Below, piece by piece: positions 28,065 to 36,330 of a stretch of 64,000 bases of DNA. This stretch comes from a gamma proteobacterium HdN1 (GTDB lineage: Bacteria; Pseudomonadota; Gammaproteobacteria; Pseudomonadales; Ketobacteraceae). The DNA lies in assembly GCA_000198515.1 (NCBI GenBank), contig FP929140.1, positions 594,527-658,526 of the forward strand, in the 5' to 3' direction. A program made the translations under genes and the position numbers. The notes beneath the pieces were generated by a model. That model saw only the letters and a list, made by a program, of their open reading frames with translations, searched no databases and was not told the origin of the DNA. Within the stretch, counting starts at the first letter, position 1, and the number at the start of each line of letters is the position of its first letter.

Positions 28065-29291
28065 ATGACAATACGTTTGGAACTTGCACCATCGAATTCA
28101 GGCCCCGGTAAAGCGATATTGTCCGTGTATGGCTGGAAAGGCGATTTAATGCGGGTGAGCTTCATTGTGCAGCGCAATCAGGACTCCCACTATCTAACGC
28201 TTCGTGGTGCTTGGGGGCCACGTCAGGAGGTGCGGGTTTTGGGGCGCTTTACTCAGGAAGGCGATGCCTTGACCTGTGAGGTCGGTGCTGATCTGGTAGA
28301 CCCACTGCTTTCCGATCCGCAGTCTCGTTATTTATTTGAACTCTACGATCAAAACGGAAACCGAGATCGTGGTGTGCTCCGCATGGTCGGAACTTTATTC
28401 TCATCACAAGCGGCGGGGAATTCCTTGGTCGAAGAGATCGTCGGCCAACCGGAGAGCTCGCCCCCAGAACCGCCGAGAAAATCAGCAAGTGTTCCGGCGC
28501 CAATGGGGGCGGCGGATCATAGCGCTGGAGCAGCGCCTAGTGAAGTAAACTTAGGCATGAGCGACGCGACACTGGTGGCTCCTACGCCAACTGCACCTTT
28601 TCGCGCAGCCCAATTAGAGCCGAGCGCTCCTGATTCGAAGCCTCCTCGCACGCCCGATTTGACAGATGTTGGTACTATTTCACGCGAAAAACTAGATATT
28701 AGTGCGTTAGATGCCTCTCCACTTACATCGAACGTGTCTACTGGTGGACGAGGTGGGTCGCAGAATCCCGCACCCCCCAAGCGTTGGCCTTTTGTTTTGC
28801 TTGCAGTGTTGTTGCTTGCCCTGATCGGCTTTGGTGCTGCGTGGTATTCTGGTCTGCTGCCTGGGTTTGGGCTTTCGCTCCCAAATGTCACCTCCCTATC
28901 GACGGGCACATCCTCATCGCCATCCCCTGCATCGGGCCCGTGTGGTGTGGATGCCATGAAAGGTGGAGATGATTTGCAGTTCATTCAATCCTGCATGGGC
29001 TCTTCTCCAAAACCCGATGACGTGCTCGCGATCATTGCATCCGCCAAGCAGGCGGGGCGTTGCAATATCATGCAACGGCTTTATGCCTACAATGCTCAAG
29101 CGGGTAATGTCGAGGTTGCGGTTGCATATGCACGCGAGTACGACCCCGAAACCTTTCAGAAAAATACCTGTATCGACAGTGCCGACGCCGACACCGCCGC
29201 CTATTGGTATGAGGTTGCTTTGAACAAAGACCCCAATCATCAAGTTGCGAAAGATCGCCTTGCAAAACTCACAGGCCAAGCGACTCCGTAG
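28065..29291 (+). CDS. Unknown one-TM protein of the srf locus
   Basis: The 408-residue protein starts 3 bp after srfC and is not one I recognise. The N-terminal ~125 residues look like a beta-rich cytoplasmic domain (AILSVYGWKGDLMRVSFIVQ, RYLFELYDQNGNRDRGVLRM). A Pro/Ala/Ser-rich disordered linker leads to one TM segment (WPFVLLAVLLLALIGFGAAW, about residues 243-262). The C-terminal ~110 residues contain paired Cys (CGVDAMKGG, FIQSCMG, GRCNIMQRLY, NTCIDSAD) and short helices resembling Sel1/TPR repeats, presumably periplasmic. The layout of cytoplasmic domain, linker, TM and periplasmic domain repeats that of SrfA and of the divergent vWA protein. Confidence 0.8.
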   Translation: MTIRLELAPSNSGPGKAILSVYGWKGDLMRVSFIVQRNQDSHYLTLRGAWGPRQEVRVLGRFTQEGDALTCEVGADLVDPLLSDPQSRYLFELYDQNGNRDRGVLRMVGTLFSSQAAGNSLVEEIVGQPESSPPEPPRKSASVPAPMGAADHSAGAAPSEVNLGMSDATLVAPTPTAPFRAAQLEPSAPDSKPPRTPDLTDVGTISREKLDISALDASPLTSNVSTGGRGGSQNPAPPKRWPFVLLAVLLLALIGFGAAWYSGLLPGFGLSLPNVTSLSTGTSSSPSPASGPCGVDAMKGGDDLQFIQSCMGSSPKPDDVLAIIASAKQAGRCNIMQRLYAYNAQAGNVEVAVAYAREYDPETFQKNTCIDSADADTAAYWYEVALNKDPNHQVAKDRLAKLTGQATP

Positions 29292-29347
29292 TAACCAATT
29301 TGCATCAAACTGCCGCGATCAGGTGCAGAAACAAAGGAAGCTTCATC

Positions 29348-31399
29348 ATGATCTATCGCCCAATCTCCAAAGTATTGATTTTGGCTCTATCGCTTGCGAC
29401 AGCGTTCGGAATTGCGAATGCGAGTGCCGATACGCCCTTATTGCAAAAGGGGAAAAAGACGCTGTTTGAGCGCGTGCTCACAACTCCCGGCTGCACTCTA
29501 GGTGCGCAGCCGGGTGAAAAAGGGAAGTTGCAGCCTGCCTTTAGTCGATTTTACGTGTACAAGCACCAGAGCGTTGGCGGTGCAGATTGGCTTGAGGTTG
29601 GCCCAGATAGCACCGGCAAACGCGCTGGCTGGCTGCCGAGCGCTTGCACCGTGGAGTGGAAAATGCAGCTCGCCTTATCTTTTACCAACCCTGCAGGCCG
29701 CGATCCGCTGCTCTTTTTCAAAGAGCGAAATACCTTGGATAAAATCTTTGCCTCAGCCGACCCGAACCAATTGGTAAAGCCGATTCGGGAAAATATGAAA
29801 GCCCGTGGCCGTGATCCTGCGGTTGTCGCGCAAGAACCTAATTATGCTGTAGATATCCAGAAAAACTTTTACCTCTTGCCCATCCTTGGCGCCCAGGAAG
29901 TGATGACGGAAGAAGGCTATAACGTCCGCGTGCTCAACGTCGCATCAGTCAGCGCAAAGGCAGAAGCGGGCAAGGCCGGAGCAGAATCTGTGGCTGCTAG
30001 CGGTGCATCTGGTGGCGCTCAAGCAAATCAGGGAAAAGCCGATGCTGCAGATGCAGCCAATCGCCTCAAGGCGTTTAGCGCAGCGGTGGTGTTTGTTATT
30101 GACTCCACGATTTCTATGGATCCGTACATTGAACGCACCCGCGAGGCCGTCAAAAAAATCTATCAGCGCATCGAGGATGAAAATCTTCTTTCTCAGGTGA
30201 AATTTGGTCTCGTTGCGTTCCGTTCCAGCACGAAAGCAGTACCGGGATTGGAATATGTCAGCAAAATGTATGTAGACCCTGCTACGGTGAAAGATGGCAA
30301 AGACTTTCTCGCAAAAGTGTCCTCATTAAAGCAGGCGAATGTTTCAAGCAAGGCCTTTCAGGAAGACTCTTTAGCCGGTGTTATGCAAGCGCTAAATGAG
30401 GTAGATTGGAGCCAGTACGGTGGTCGTTATATCGTGCTGATTACCGATGCAGGCGCGGTGACGCCCGATAGCGGTTTGTCTTCTACAGGGCTGAACCCAG
30501 AGCAGGTTCGCCTAGAAGCTGCGACTCGTGGTGTAGCCATTTATTCCCTGCATTTAAAAACACCTGCAGGTGTAAAAGACTACACAAATGCCGAAGCCCA
30601 GTACTCTGACCTCTCCAATAACGCCTATCTTGGCAAACCGCTTTATTATCCCATCGAAGCGGGTGATGTTGGTGTTTTTGGTCGTAAGATGGATACATTG
30701 GCGGAAGCGCTTACCACACAAGTACGCATGGCCTATAGCGGCGAGATGGCCGCCGGTAGTGCGCTGGGTGCAGCTCCTTCTTTTGCCAAGAAAACCGAGA
30801 ACACTCCGGCAAAATCCGCCGAAGATGACTCGCTACTGCAAGACGCAGCACTCTTGGGTCACGCAATGCAACTCGCCTACTTGGGTGATGTCAGCCACAC
30901 GAAGGCGCCGTTAGTATTTAAGGCCTGGGTGTCTGACCGCGATCTGGTAGATCAAAAGCGCGCAACGACAGAGGTAAGGGTTTTGCTCACCAAATCGCAA
31001 TTGAGCGACCTGAATGACGTAGTAAAAAGAATCTCCGACGCTGCCAATGAGGGCCTGATTGCGCCAAGCAAGATGTTTGAACAGCTCCAGTCCATTGCTG
31101 CAACGATGGGTAAGGATGCAAACCAGGTGCGCGCCAGCCAATCGACACGCTTGGCAGAGATGGGTTTACTCGGCGAGTATCTAGACGATTTACCTTATAA
31201 AAGTGCAGTACTCAGCCTCGATGAGGATACATGGAAAAGCTGGGACGGCTTGGCGCAGGAAAAATTCATCCGTGATTTGAATGCCAAGTTGAAGTATTAC
31301 AAACACTGTAACGCCGATACCGATCGTTGGGTGTCTCTCGCCGATGGAAGCGCACCCGGCGAATATGTGTATCCTGTATCCATTGAAATGCTGCCCTAG
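29348..31399 (+). CDS. Secreted SH3-like / vWA protein of the srf locus
   Basis: The 683-residue protein starts at 29348, chosen for GGAAG eight bases upstream and the signal peptide that follows (MIYRPISKVLILALSLATAF ending ANASA). An SH3-like region lies near residues 50-100 (VYKHQSVGGADWLEVGP, GWLPSACTVEW). A central vWA domain begins at VVFVIDSTISMD (about residue 247): the metal-site motif reads D-S-T-I-S, with Thr for the usual middle Ser. LITDAGA follows. The C-terminal ~200 residues are helical (ISDAANEGLIAPSKMFEQL). It should act in the periplasm as a binding or scaffold protein; partners are probably the other srf-locus products. Confidence 0.82.
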   Translation: MIYRPISKVLILALSLATAFGIANASADTPLLQKGKKTLFERVLTTPGCTLGAQPGEKGKLQPAFSRFYVYKHQSVGGADWLEVGPDSTGKRAGWLPSACTVEWKMQLALSFTNPAGRDPLLFFKERNTLDKIFASADPNQLVKPIRENMKARGRDPAVVAQEPNYAVDIQKNFYLLPILGAQEVMTEEGYNVRVLNVASVSAKAEAGKAGAESVAASGASGGAQANQGKADAADAANRLKAFSAAVVFVIDSTISMDPYIERTREAVKKIYQRIEDENLLSQVKFGLVAFRSSTKAVPGLEYVSKMYVDPATVKDGKDFLAKVSSLKQANVSSKAFQEDSLAGVMQALNEVDWSQYGGRYIVLITDAGAVTPDSGLSSTGLNPEQVRLEAATRGVAIYSLHLKTPAGVKDYTNAEAQYSDLSNNAYLGKPLYYPIEAGDVGVFGRKMDTLAEALTTQVRMAYSGEMAAGSALGAAPSFAKKTENTPAKSAEDDSLLQDAALLGHAMQLAYLGDVSHTKAPLVFKAWVSDRDLVDQKRATTEVRVLLTKSQLSDLNDVVKRISDAANEGLIAPSKMFEQLQSIAATMGKDANQVRASQSTRLAEMGLLGEYLDDLPYKSAVLSLDEDTWKSWDGLAQEKFIRDLNAKLKYYKHCNADTDRWVSLADGSAPGEYVYPVSIEMLP

Positions 31400-31408
31400 G
31401 AGGCGCAC

Positions 31409-32137
31409 GTGCTTACGATCGAAAATATGGAGATCGTGCGCGCAGGCTTTCAGGGAAAGAGCCAAACAGGAGAGGCGGGTTACCGCGTTCTTTTGCCGCA
31501 ATTGAAACTTGCGGCAGGTGAGGTCGTGGCCATTACTGGGCCGAGCGGTTGCGGAAAGAGCACGCTCTTAGAGGCAGTGGGGCTGATTCTTGCGCCCAAG
31601 CGTGTGCAGAAATTTTGCTTGGCGGCTGCAGATCGCCTAGATATACAGGCTCTTTTGGATGCAAACGATGAAGCGAAGCTTTCGCAGATTCGTGCAGAAT
31701 ATTTGGGATTTGTATTGCAGACTGGAGGGCTACTACCGTTTCTAAATGTTAGTGACAATATTGCGCTTACCCAGAAATTAAGTGGACGCCAGCTTGCAAA
31801 GCAATGGTTAGACGAGGCGGTTGGATGCCTTGGCATTACTCATCTGCAAAAAAAAATGCCCAGCCAACTCTCCATTGGAGAACGCCAGCGGGTTGCTTTT
31901 GTGCGAGCGATTGCACATCAACCAAGCCTGCTTTTAGCGGACGAACCTACTGCTGCATTGGATCCCATGCAGGCGCGAAAATTGTTTGCACTCATGGTGG
32001 AACTGGTAAAGCAATTTCAAATCGCCGCATTGGTGGTGACGCACGATTGGGAGCTGGTGCGGGAATGCGGAATCCGCAATATCCTTGGCCGCCCAGCGCA
32101 GAATGCTGCGGAGTGTGTTTTTGATGAACGCGACTAA
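31409..32137 (+). CDS. ABC transporter ATP-binding protein of the srf locus
   Basis: The 242-residue ATPase starts at a GTG (31409) with TAGGAGG directly upstream. Walker A is GPSGCGKST (about residue 44), the Q-loop is VLQTGGLLPF, the signature reads LSIGERQR (about 153) instead of LSGGQ, Walker B is LLLADEPT (about 173) and the H-loop is VTHDW. This is the MacB/LolD type, which works with FtsX-like permeases in mechanotransmission or lipoprotein handling rather than ordinary import. Its last 14 bases overlap the permease gene. Confidence 0.9.
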   Translation: MLTIENMEIVRAGFQGKSQTGEAGYRVLLPQLKLAAGEVVAITGPSGCGKSTLLEAVGLILAPKRVQKFCLAAADRLDIQALLDANDEAKLSQIRAEYLGFVLQTGGLLPFLNVSDNIALTQKLSGRQLAKQWLDEAVGCLGITHLQKKMPSQLSIGERQRVAFVRAIAHQPSLLLADEPTAALDPMQARKLFALMVELVKQFQIAALVVTHDWELVRECGIRNILGRPAQNAAECVFDERD

Positions 32138-33389
32138 GCAGATCCTTGGTAGCTCTAAGCAGAGCCAATGGACGCTGCTTTGCAAGCTCGCGGCACAAGA
32201 TCTCTGGTTTGACCGAAAAGTTTCGTTGTGCATCATTGCTGCTCTGGTGGCGGTTATCGCGCCGTTGTTGCTACTTTTTGGCTTGAAATACGGGATTGTT
32301 TCGCAATTACGCAGTGAATTGCTCAGCGACGTTCGCAATCTTGAACTGCGGATGTTGGGGAATGGTGATTACGATAACGTGTGGGTTGATCGGCTGCGCT
32401 CACAGCCTTTGGTGGGTTTTACAATACCGCTGACTCGCTCGCTGAATACCGAAGCCGATTTAATTCGCGATCCGAGGCGCTTTGTGGAGAGCGCAGAAAT
32501 CATTCCAAGTGCGGAGGGCGATCCCTTGCTACAGGCAAGTATAACCGCACCCGAGCTTTTAGCGCCGACCGCATTGGGCGATGTAGTGCTCAGCGCATCG
32601 GCCGCCAGAAAGCTAGACGCGATCGTGGGCGACACGCTACGCCTGCGGGTACTCCGCAAACGCGATGGTGTGGACGAGCGGGGCGAGCTAACGTTGACGG
32701 TAAAAGGCATCTTGCCAGAAAGTCGATTTAGTCGCCCTGCAGCCTTGGTTTCCCTTGAGCTACTGATTGCTCTGGAAGATTTTCGCGATGGCCGCAAGGT
32801 CAGCGCGCTGGGCTTTGATACTGGCGACGAGACGGCCTCTGCCGCGAGGCATTACGCGCGCGCACGCATCTACGCTAGGAATTTGGACGATGTTGCGCCG
32901 CTTGCGGAGTGGCTTAAAAGCCAAAATGTAGAAGTCATTACGCGGGCGCGCGAAATCGAGTCCGTACAAGCAATTGATCGCGTATTCAGCTTAGTTTTTT
33001 CGGTAATCGCATGGACTGCCGTGATTGGTGGTGTCGCCTCGCTTATTGGCGCTTTTTTAGCGAATATTGATCGTAAGCGCAAAGATTTTGCTCTGCTTCG
33101 CTTGTTAGGATTAGGGAAGTGGGCGGTGGGCTTTTATATTCTGATACAGGCAGTGCTGCTAACCGGTTTTGCATTCGGGATTGCCGGCCTTGCGTACTTT
33201 GCGGGTAGTACGGTATTCAATCACGCGCTGGGAGCGAACCTCGCGGAAGGCAATTATGTATGCCGTCTAGAGCTAAGCCATTTGGTGCTTGCGTTCGCAT
33301 TGTCTCTGCTTGCGGCGTGTTTGGTTTCGGGGATCGGTGGCTATCGTGCCATTCGAATTCAGCCAGCGGAAAGCTTACGAGAGATTTAA
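32124..33389 (+). CDS. FtsX/MacB-like ABC permease of the srf locus
   Basis: The 421-residue inner-membrane protein starts at 32124 (MNATKQILG), inside the end of the ATPase gene, with GGAG upstream. One TM lies near residues 34-52 (CIIAALVAVIAPLLLLFG). A ~220-residue periplasmic domain follows, then three C-terminal TMs (AWTAVIGGVASLIGAFLANI, FYILIQAVLLTGFAFGIAGL, LVLAFALSLLAACLVSGIGG) and the typical tail RAIRIQPAESLREI. This four-TM plan is that of FtsX/MacB/LolC proteins. With the ATPase it forms a complete Type VII-style ABC pair. Confidence 0.9.
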   Translation: MNATKQILGSSKQSQWTLLCKLAAQDLWFDRKVSLCIIAALVAVIAPLLLLFGLKYGIVSQLRSELLSDVRNLELRMLGNGDYDNVWVDRLRSQPLVGFTIPLTRSLNTEADLIRDPRRFVESAEIIPSAEGDPLLQASITAPELLAPTALGDVVLSASAARKLDAIVGDTLRLRVLRKRDGVDERGELTLTVKGILPESRFSRPAALVSLELLIALEDFRDGRKVSALGFDTGDETASAARHYARARIYARNLDDVAPLAEWLKSQNVEVITRAREIESVQAIDRVFSLVFSVIAWTAVIGGVASLIGAFLANIDRKRKDFALLRLLGLGKWAVGFYILIQAVLLTGFAFGIAGLAYFAGSTVFNHALGANLAEGNYVCRLELSHLVLAFALSLLAACLVSGIGGYRAIRIQPAESLREI

Positions 33390-33403
33390 AGGAGGTGGAT
33401 AGG

Positions 33404-34981
33404 ATGAGGCTGAAAAATATAGCATCCATAAAAAGAAAATGCGCATGGCCCATCTGTCTGGGAGTTTTTGCCCTGCCGCTCGCCCTGCCCGTAAATGCCG
33501 CTTGGGATGAACGTTATTATAATCCGGCCCCCGCTGAAGGCGATGTTGTGCTCCCGATGCCGTGTGATGGAGCAATGGTGTTCCGGCAAGTGCGAATCCC
33601 GCTTACCAAGCCGCTGGATGATTATGGCGTAACGATTGGCCAAGAGGGTGGCGAATGGGGGTATGTCGAACAAGCCCGCCCAGCATGGATTGCTGGGAGC
33701 TTTACAACGCAAAAGCCAGAGCCTTCCCGCTACTATCTATTGGCAAAATACGAAACCACCGAACTGCAATATCAGACGGTAATGGATGCGAAATGCCCCA
33801 CTGCCGGAATGAAAATGCGCCTTCCGCAAACCTCTCAATCATGGTTCGATGCCCTCAGCTTTGCCGATCGTTACAACCAATGGTTGCGCAAAAACGCACT
33901 CGCCAAATTGCCAAAAGAAGACGGTGTTGCAGGGTTTCTGCGCTTGCCAACGGAAGTCGAATGGGAGTTTGCTGCGCGTGGTGGGCTGACCGTGTCGCCC
34001 GCCGAATTTCGAGACGCACGATTCCCCATATCGGGCGCGCTTAGCGACTATGTGTGGTTTGCAGGTTCGCAATCGGCGAATGGAAAGCTTCAGTTGGCGG
34101 GCTTGCTCAAGCCGAACCCCTTGGGCCTGCATGATCTCTTGGGAAACGCAGACGAAATGATGCTGGATGCGTTTCGAATCAATAAGCTAGACCGCCTCCA
34201 CGGGCAGGCGGGGGGGTACACGGTTCGCGGCGGGAATTATCTAACTTCTCAGGCCGAGATTCGCACTTCGCTGCGACAAGAACACGCCCATTACGACAAT
34301 GCCGCACCGTCGGTATCGAAAACAACCGGCTTTCGCCTTGCCATGGTGGCAACGACGCTCACCTCTCGCGGGCGCGTTCAGGAAATCGAAAAGGAATGGC
34401 AGGCGCTGGGTGGCCAAGCAGGCGGCCAAGGGAGCGGGGCCTCAGCTCCAAAAAATGACCCCGTCCAGCAGCTTGGAAAGATTGCCTCGGATTCGCAAGA
34501 CGAAGCAACCAAGCGCCAGCTTGAAACCTTGCGATCCGAATTGCGTGCCAATATCCAGGCGCGGGATGAGCAGCGGGATCAAGCAATTCGTGCGAACTTG
34601 CAGTTGGGCGCATTCCTCTGCACCAAACTGCAGGACGACGGCAAATTTTACGATTTCCGCCTGAAAAACTACACTGAAACCTGCAAGCAAGGGGCAGATC
34701 AAACACCGCTATGCACCAGTCGGAAAGAGGATTTGGATGGTCGTAAAAAGGTGTTGGACTTTATTCTGGGTTATTACGCGGATACGATCGTAGATGCAGG
34801 TACAACCTACAATGCGGCGCAGATGAAGTCGCAAATTTCGGTCGCGGCGCAACAGTTGACTGAACGAGGAAAAAATAATTTACGAGATTTTCTCAATACA
34901 CACTGGCAAAACCAGCAGGGCTATTTAAGTTCAGGGAAAATTGCGCGAACACAATGGCTGGATGCTTGCAAAAAGATTTAA
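33404..34981 (+). CDS. Exported SUMF1/FGE-fold protein lacking the catalytic cysteines
   Basis: The 525-residue protein starts at 33404, with a strong AGGAGGT seven bases upstream and a signal peptide (IKRKCAWPICLGVFALPLAL ending PVNA). Residues ~80-310 carry the formylglycine-generating-enzyme/sulfatase-modifying-factor fold: YETTELQYQTVM, RLPTEVEWEFAARGG (about residue 180), GNADEMMLDAF, YTVRGGNYL and GFRLAMV (about 309). The redox Cys pair of true FGE, expected shortly before GFR, is absent, so it is probably a binding or structural member. The last ~200 residues form a charged coiled coil and a helical domain with four Cys. Only 23 bases separate it from the next start. Confidence 0.85.
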   Translation: MRLKNIASIKRKCAWPICLGVFALPLALPVNAAWDERYYNPAPAEGDVVLPMPCDGAMVFRQVRIPLTKPLDDYGVTIGQEGGEWGYVEQARPAWIAGSFTTQKPEPSRYYLLAKYETTELQYQTVMDAKCPTAGMKMRLPQTSQSWFDALSFADRYNQWLRKNALAKLPKEDGVAGFLRLPTEVEWEFAARGGLTVSPAEFRDARFPISGALSDYVWFAGSQSANGKLQLAGLLKPNPLGLHDLLGNADEMMLDAFRINKLDRLHGQAGGYTVRGGNYLTSQAEIRTSLRQEHAHYDNAAPSVSKTTGFRLAMVATTLTSRGRVQEIEKEWQALGGQAGGQGSGASAPKNDPVQQLGKIASDSQDEATKRQLETLRSELRANIQARDEQRDQAIRANLQLGAFLCTKLQDDGKFYDFRLKNYTETCKQGADQTPLCTSRKEDLDGRKKVLDFILGYYADTIVDAGTTYNAAQMKSQISVAAQQLTERGKNNLRDFLNTHWQNQQGYLSSGKIARTQWLDACKKI

Positions 34982-35001
34982 TGAAAATTCAAGGAGCTTT
35001 T

Positions 35002-35775
35002 ATGGATACAAGGTGGTTGGATCTTCTCGTAAAGAGCTTGTTCGCCTGCACGCTAGCGATTGTGCTAGCAGGTTGCGGAGTCTATCACATGCCCGGTGCA
35101 AGCGCCGGCGCTTCCTCGCCTGCGGCGGCTGGCTATCCGTCAACGTCCGCCGAACGGGGAGCTGGTGGTGTAGACCCACGCCTAGAAAGCGACAGTGCCG
35201 CCTTTTTCAGTAAATCCGGCTTGCAGGCCTGCGCGGGAGGTGCGCTGGTGGGCGTGGCAGGGTGTATGCTCGGGAACCCCAGCAATCGCCACGCCTGCAT
35301 GTTAAAAGCGGGGCTGGCGGGATGCGGCGTAGGCATGGGAGTGAACTACTACCTCGATCAACGGCGCAGCGAATATTCCAATAACGAACAGCGTTTGAAT
35401 GCCATTTTAACAGACGTGCGTAGCGATAACGCCAAACTACAAAATCTCACTCAAACCGCGCGCAGCGTAATGGATGAAAACCGCCGGCAGATGGAGCAAA
35501 TTAACCGAGAGATTGCCCAGAAAACTCTTGATCGCAGCAAAGCGCAAAAACAGTTGGCAGAAATCGACGCAAACACGCTGTACTTGAAAAAAACGCTCGC
35601 AGAGGTGCGCGCCCGCGAAAAAAACTGGCGTGATGTCGCGCAAGCCGAGCGCAATAGTGGCGCGCGAGTAGACGCTTTGGACGCTGAAATTTCAAGGCTG
35701 AATCAGCAAGCCAGCGTGCTGGAATCAGAAATCAACGATCTTTATAAACAACGCTCCGCCATCAGGCTTGGGTAA
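35002..35775 (+). CDS. Coiled-coil lipoprotein of the srf locus (first)
   Basis: The 257-residue protein starts at 35002 (AAGGAG upstream); an earlier ATG at 34981 overlaps the previous stop and lacks a site. The lipobox VLAGC puts the lipidated Cys near residue 24. A glycine-rich segment with several Cys follows (ACAGGALVGVAGCMLGNPSN and AGLAGCGVGMGVNYYL), recalling glycine-zipper membrane motifs. From about residue 125 to the end the protein is a long charged coiled coil (QRLNAILTDVRSDNAKLQNL onward). It is probably anchored to a membrane leaflet and reaches into the periplasm. Confidence 0.8.
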   Translation: MDTRWLDLLVKSLFACTLAIVLAGCGVYHMPGASAGASSPAAAGYPSTSAERGAGGVDPRLESDSAAFFSKSGLQACAGGALVGVAGCMLGNPSNRHACMLKAGLAGCGVGMGVNYYLDQRRSEYSNNEQRLNAILTDVRSDNAKLQNLTQTARSVMDENRRQMEQINREIAQKTLDRSKAQKQLAEIDANTLYLKKTLAEVRAREKNWRDVAQAERNSGARVDALDAEISRLNQQASVLESEINDLYKQRSAIRLG

Positions 35776-35797
35776 TTGAAATACCGAAGGCAAAACT

Positions 35798-36313
35798 ATG
35801 AAAAAGAGCAACCAGACGGCACCGAAGGCGGCGATATTTAGCGTCCTTCTTGTAACGTCGTTAGTGAGCGGATGTGCGGTAAACCCAGAAGGCTGCGACC
35901 CCACTCACCGCGACGCCAGCATTATCGAAAAGGGCCGCTGCAACTGGTCGGGAGCGTATCAGGTGCGCTCCGACCATCTTGAAAAAGTGGTGCTGGATGA
36001 GCGAAAAACCAATGCAATGCTAACCGACGTCTACAACGCCATCGAGCAGGAAAAACGCCAGTCAGCCAGCAACCTCAAGAAAACGCGCGACCAATACGCA
36101 ACCGTAACGCGCGCACTGAATGCCTTGCTAACCGAGGTGGGAAGCAAGGCAAAAGGAAATCGCGCCATCGAAAAGGAAATCGCCGATCTTTCTCAGCAAC
36201 TCGAAGCGCTGAAAACGCAAGACAGCCCCTCGGTGCTACAAAAACAGGCGGAATTGGACCAGCTTAAAACCAAAGTTGTTGGCCTAGAACAGCAACTAGG
36301 CTTGGGCGAGTGA
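35798..36313 (+). CDS. Coiled-coil lipoprotein of the srf locus (second)
   Basis: The 171-residue protein has a signal peptide with lipobox LVSGC (Cys about residue 27), a short Cys-containing segment (GCDPTHRDASIIEKGRCNW) and then a continuous coiled coil. Its segment DERKTNAMLTDVYNAIEQE resembles QRLNAILTDVRSDNAKLQ in the preceding lipoprotein, so the two are probably paralogues that may pair. GAAGG precedes the ATG. It is the last gene of the run and ends 17 bp before the convergent yicC stop. Confidence 0.8.
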   Translation: MKKSNQTAPKAAIFSVLLVTSLVSGCAVNPEGCDPTHRDASIIEKGRCNWSGAYQVRSDHLEKVVLDERKTNAMLTDVYNAIEQEKRQSASNLKKTRDQYATVTRALNALLTEVGSKAKGNRAIEKEIADLSQQLEALKTQDSPSVLQKQAELDQLKTKVVGLEQQLGLGE

Positions 36314-36330
36314 GTGTGTTGTCTGAAACC

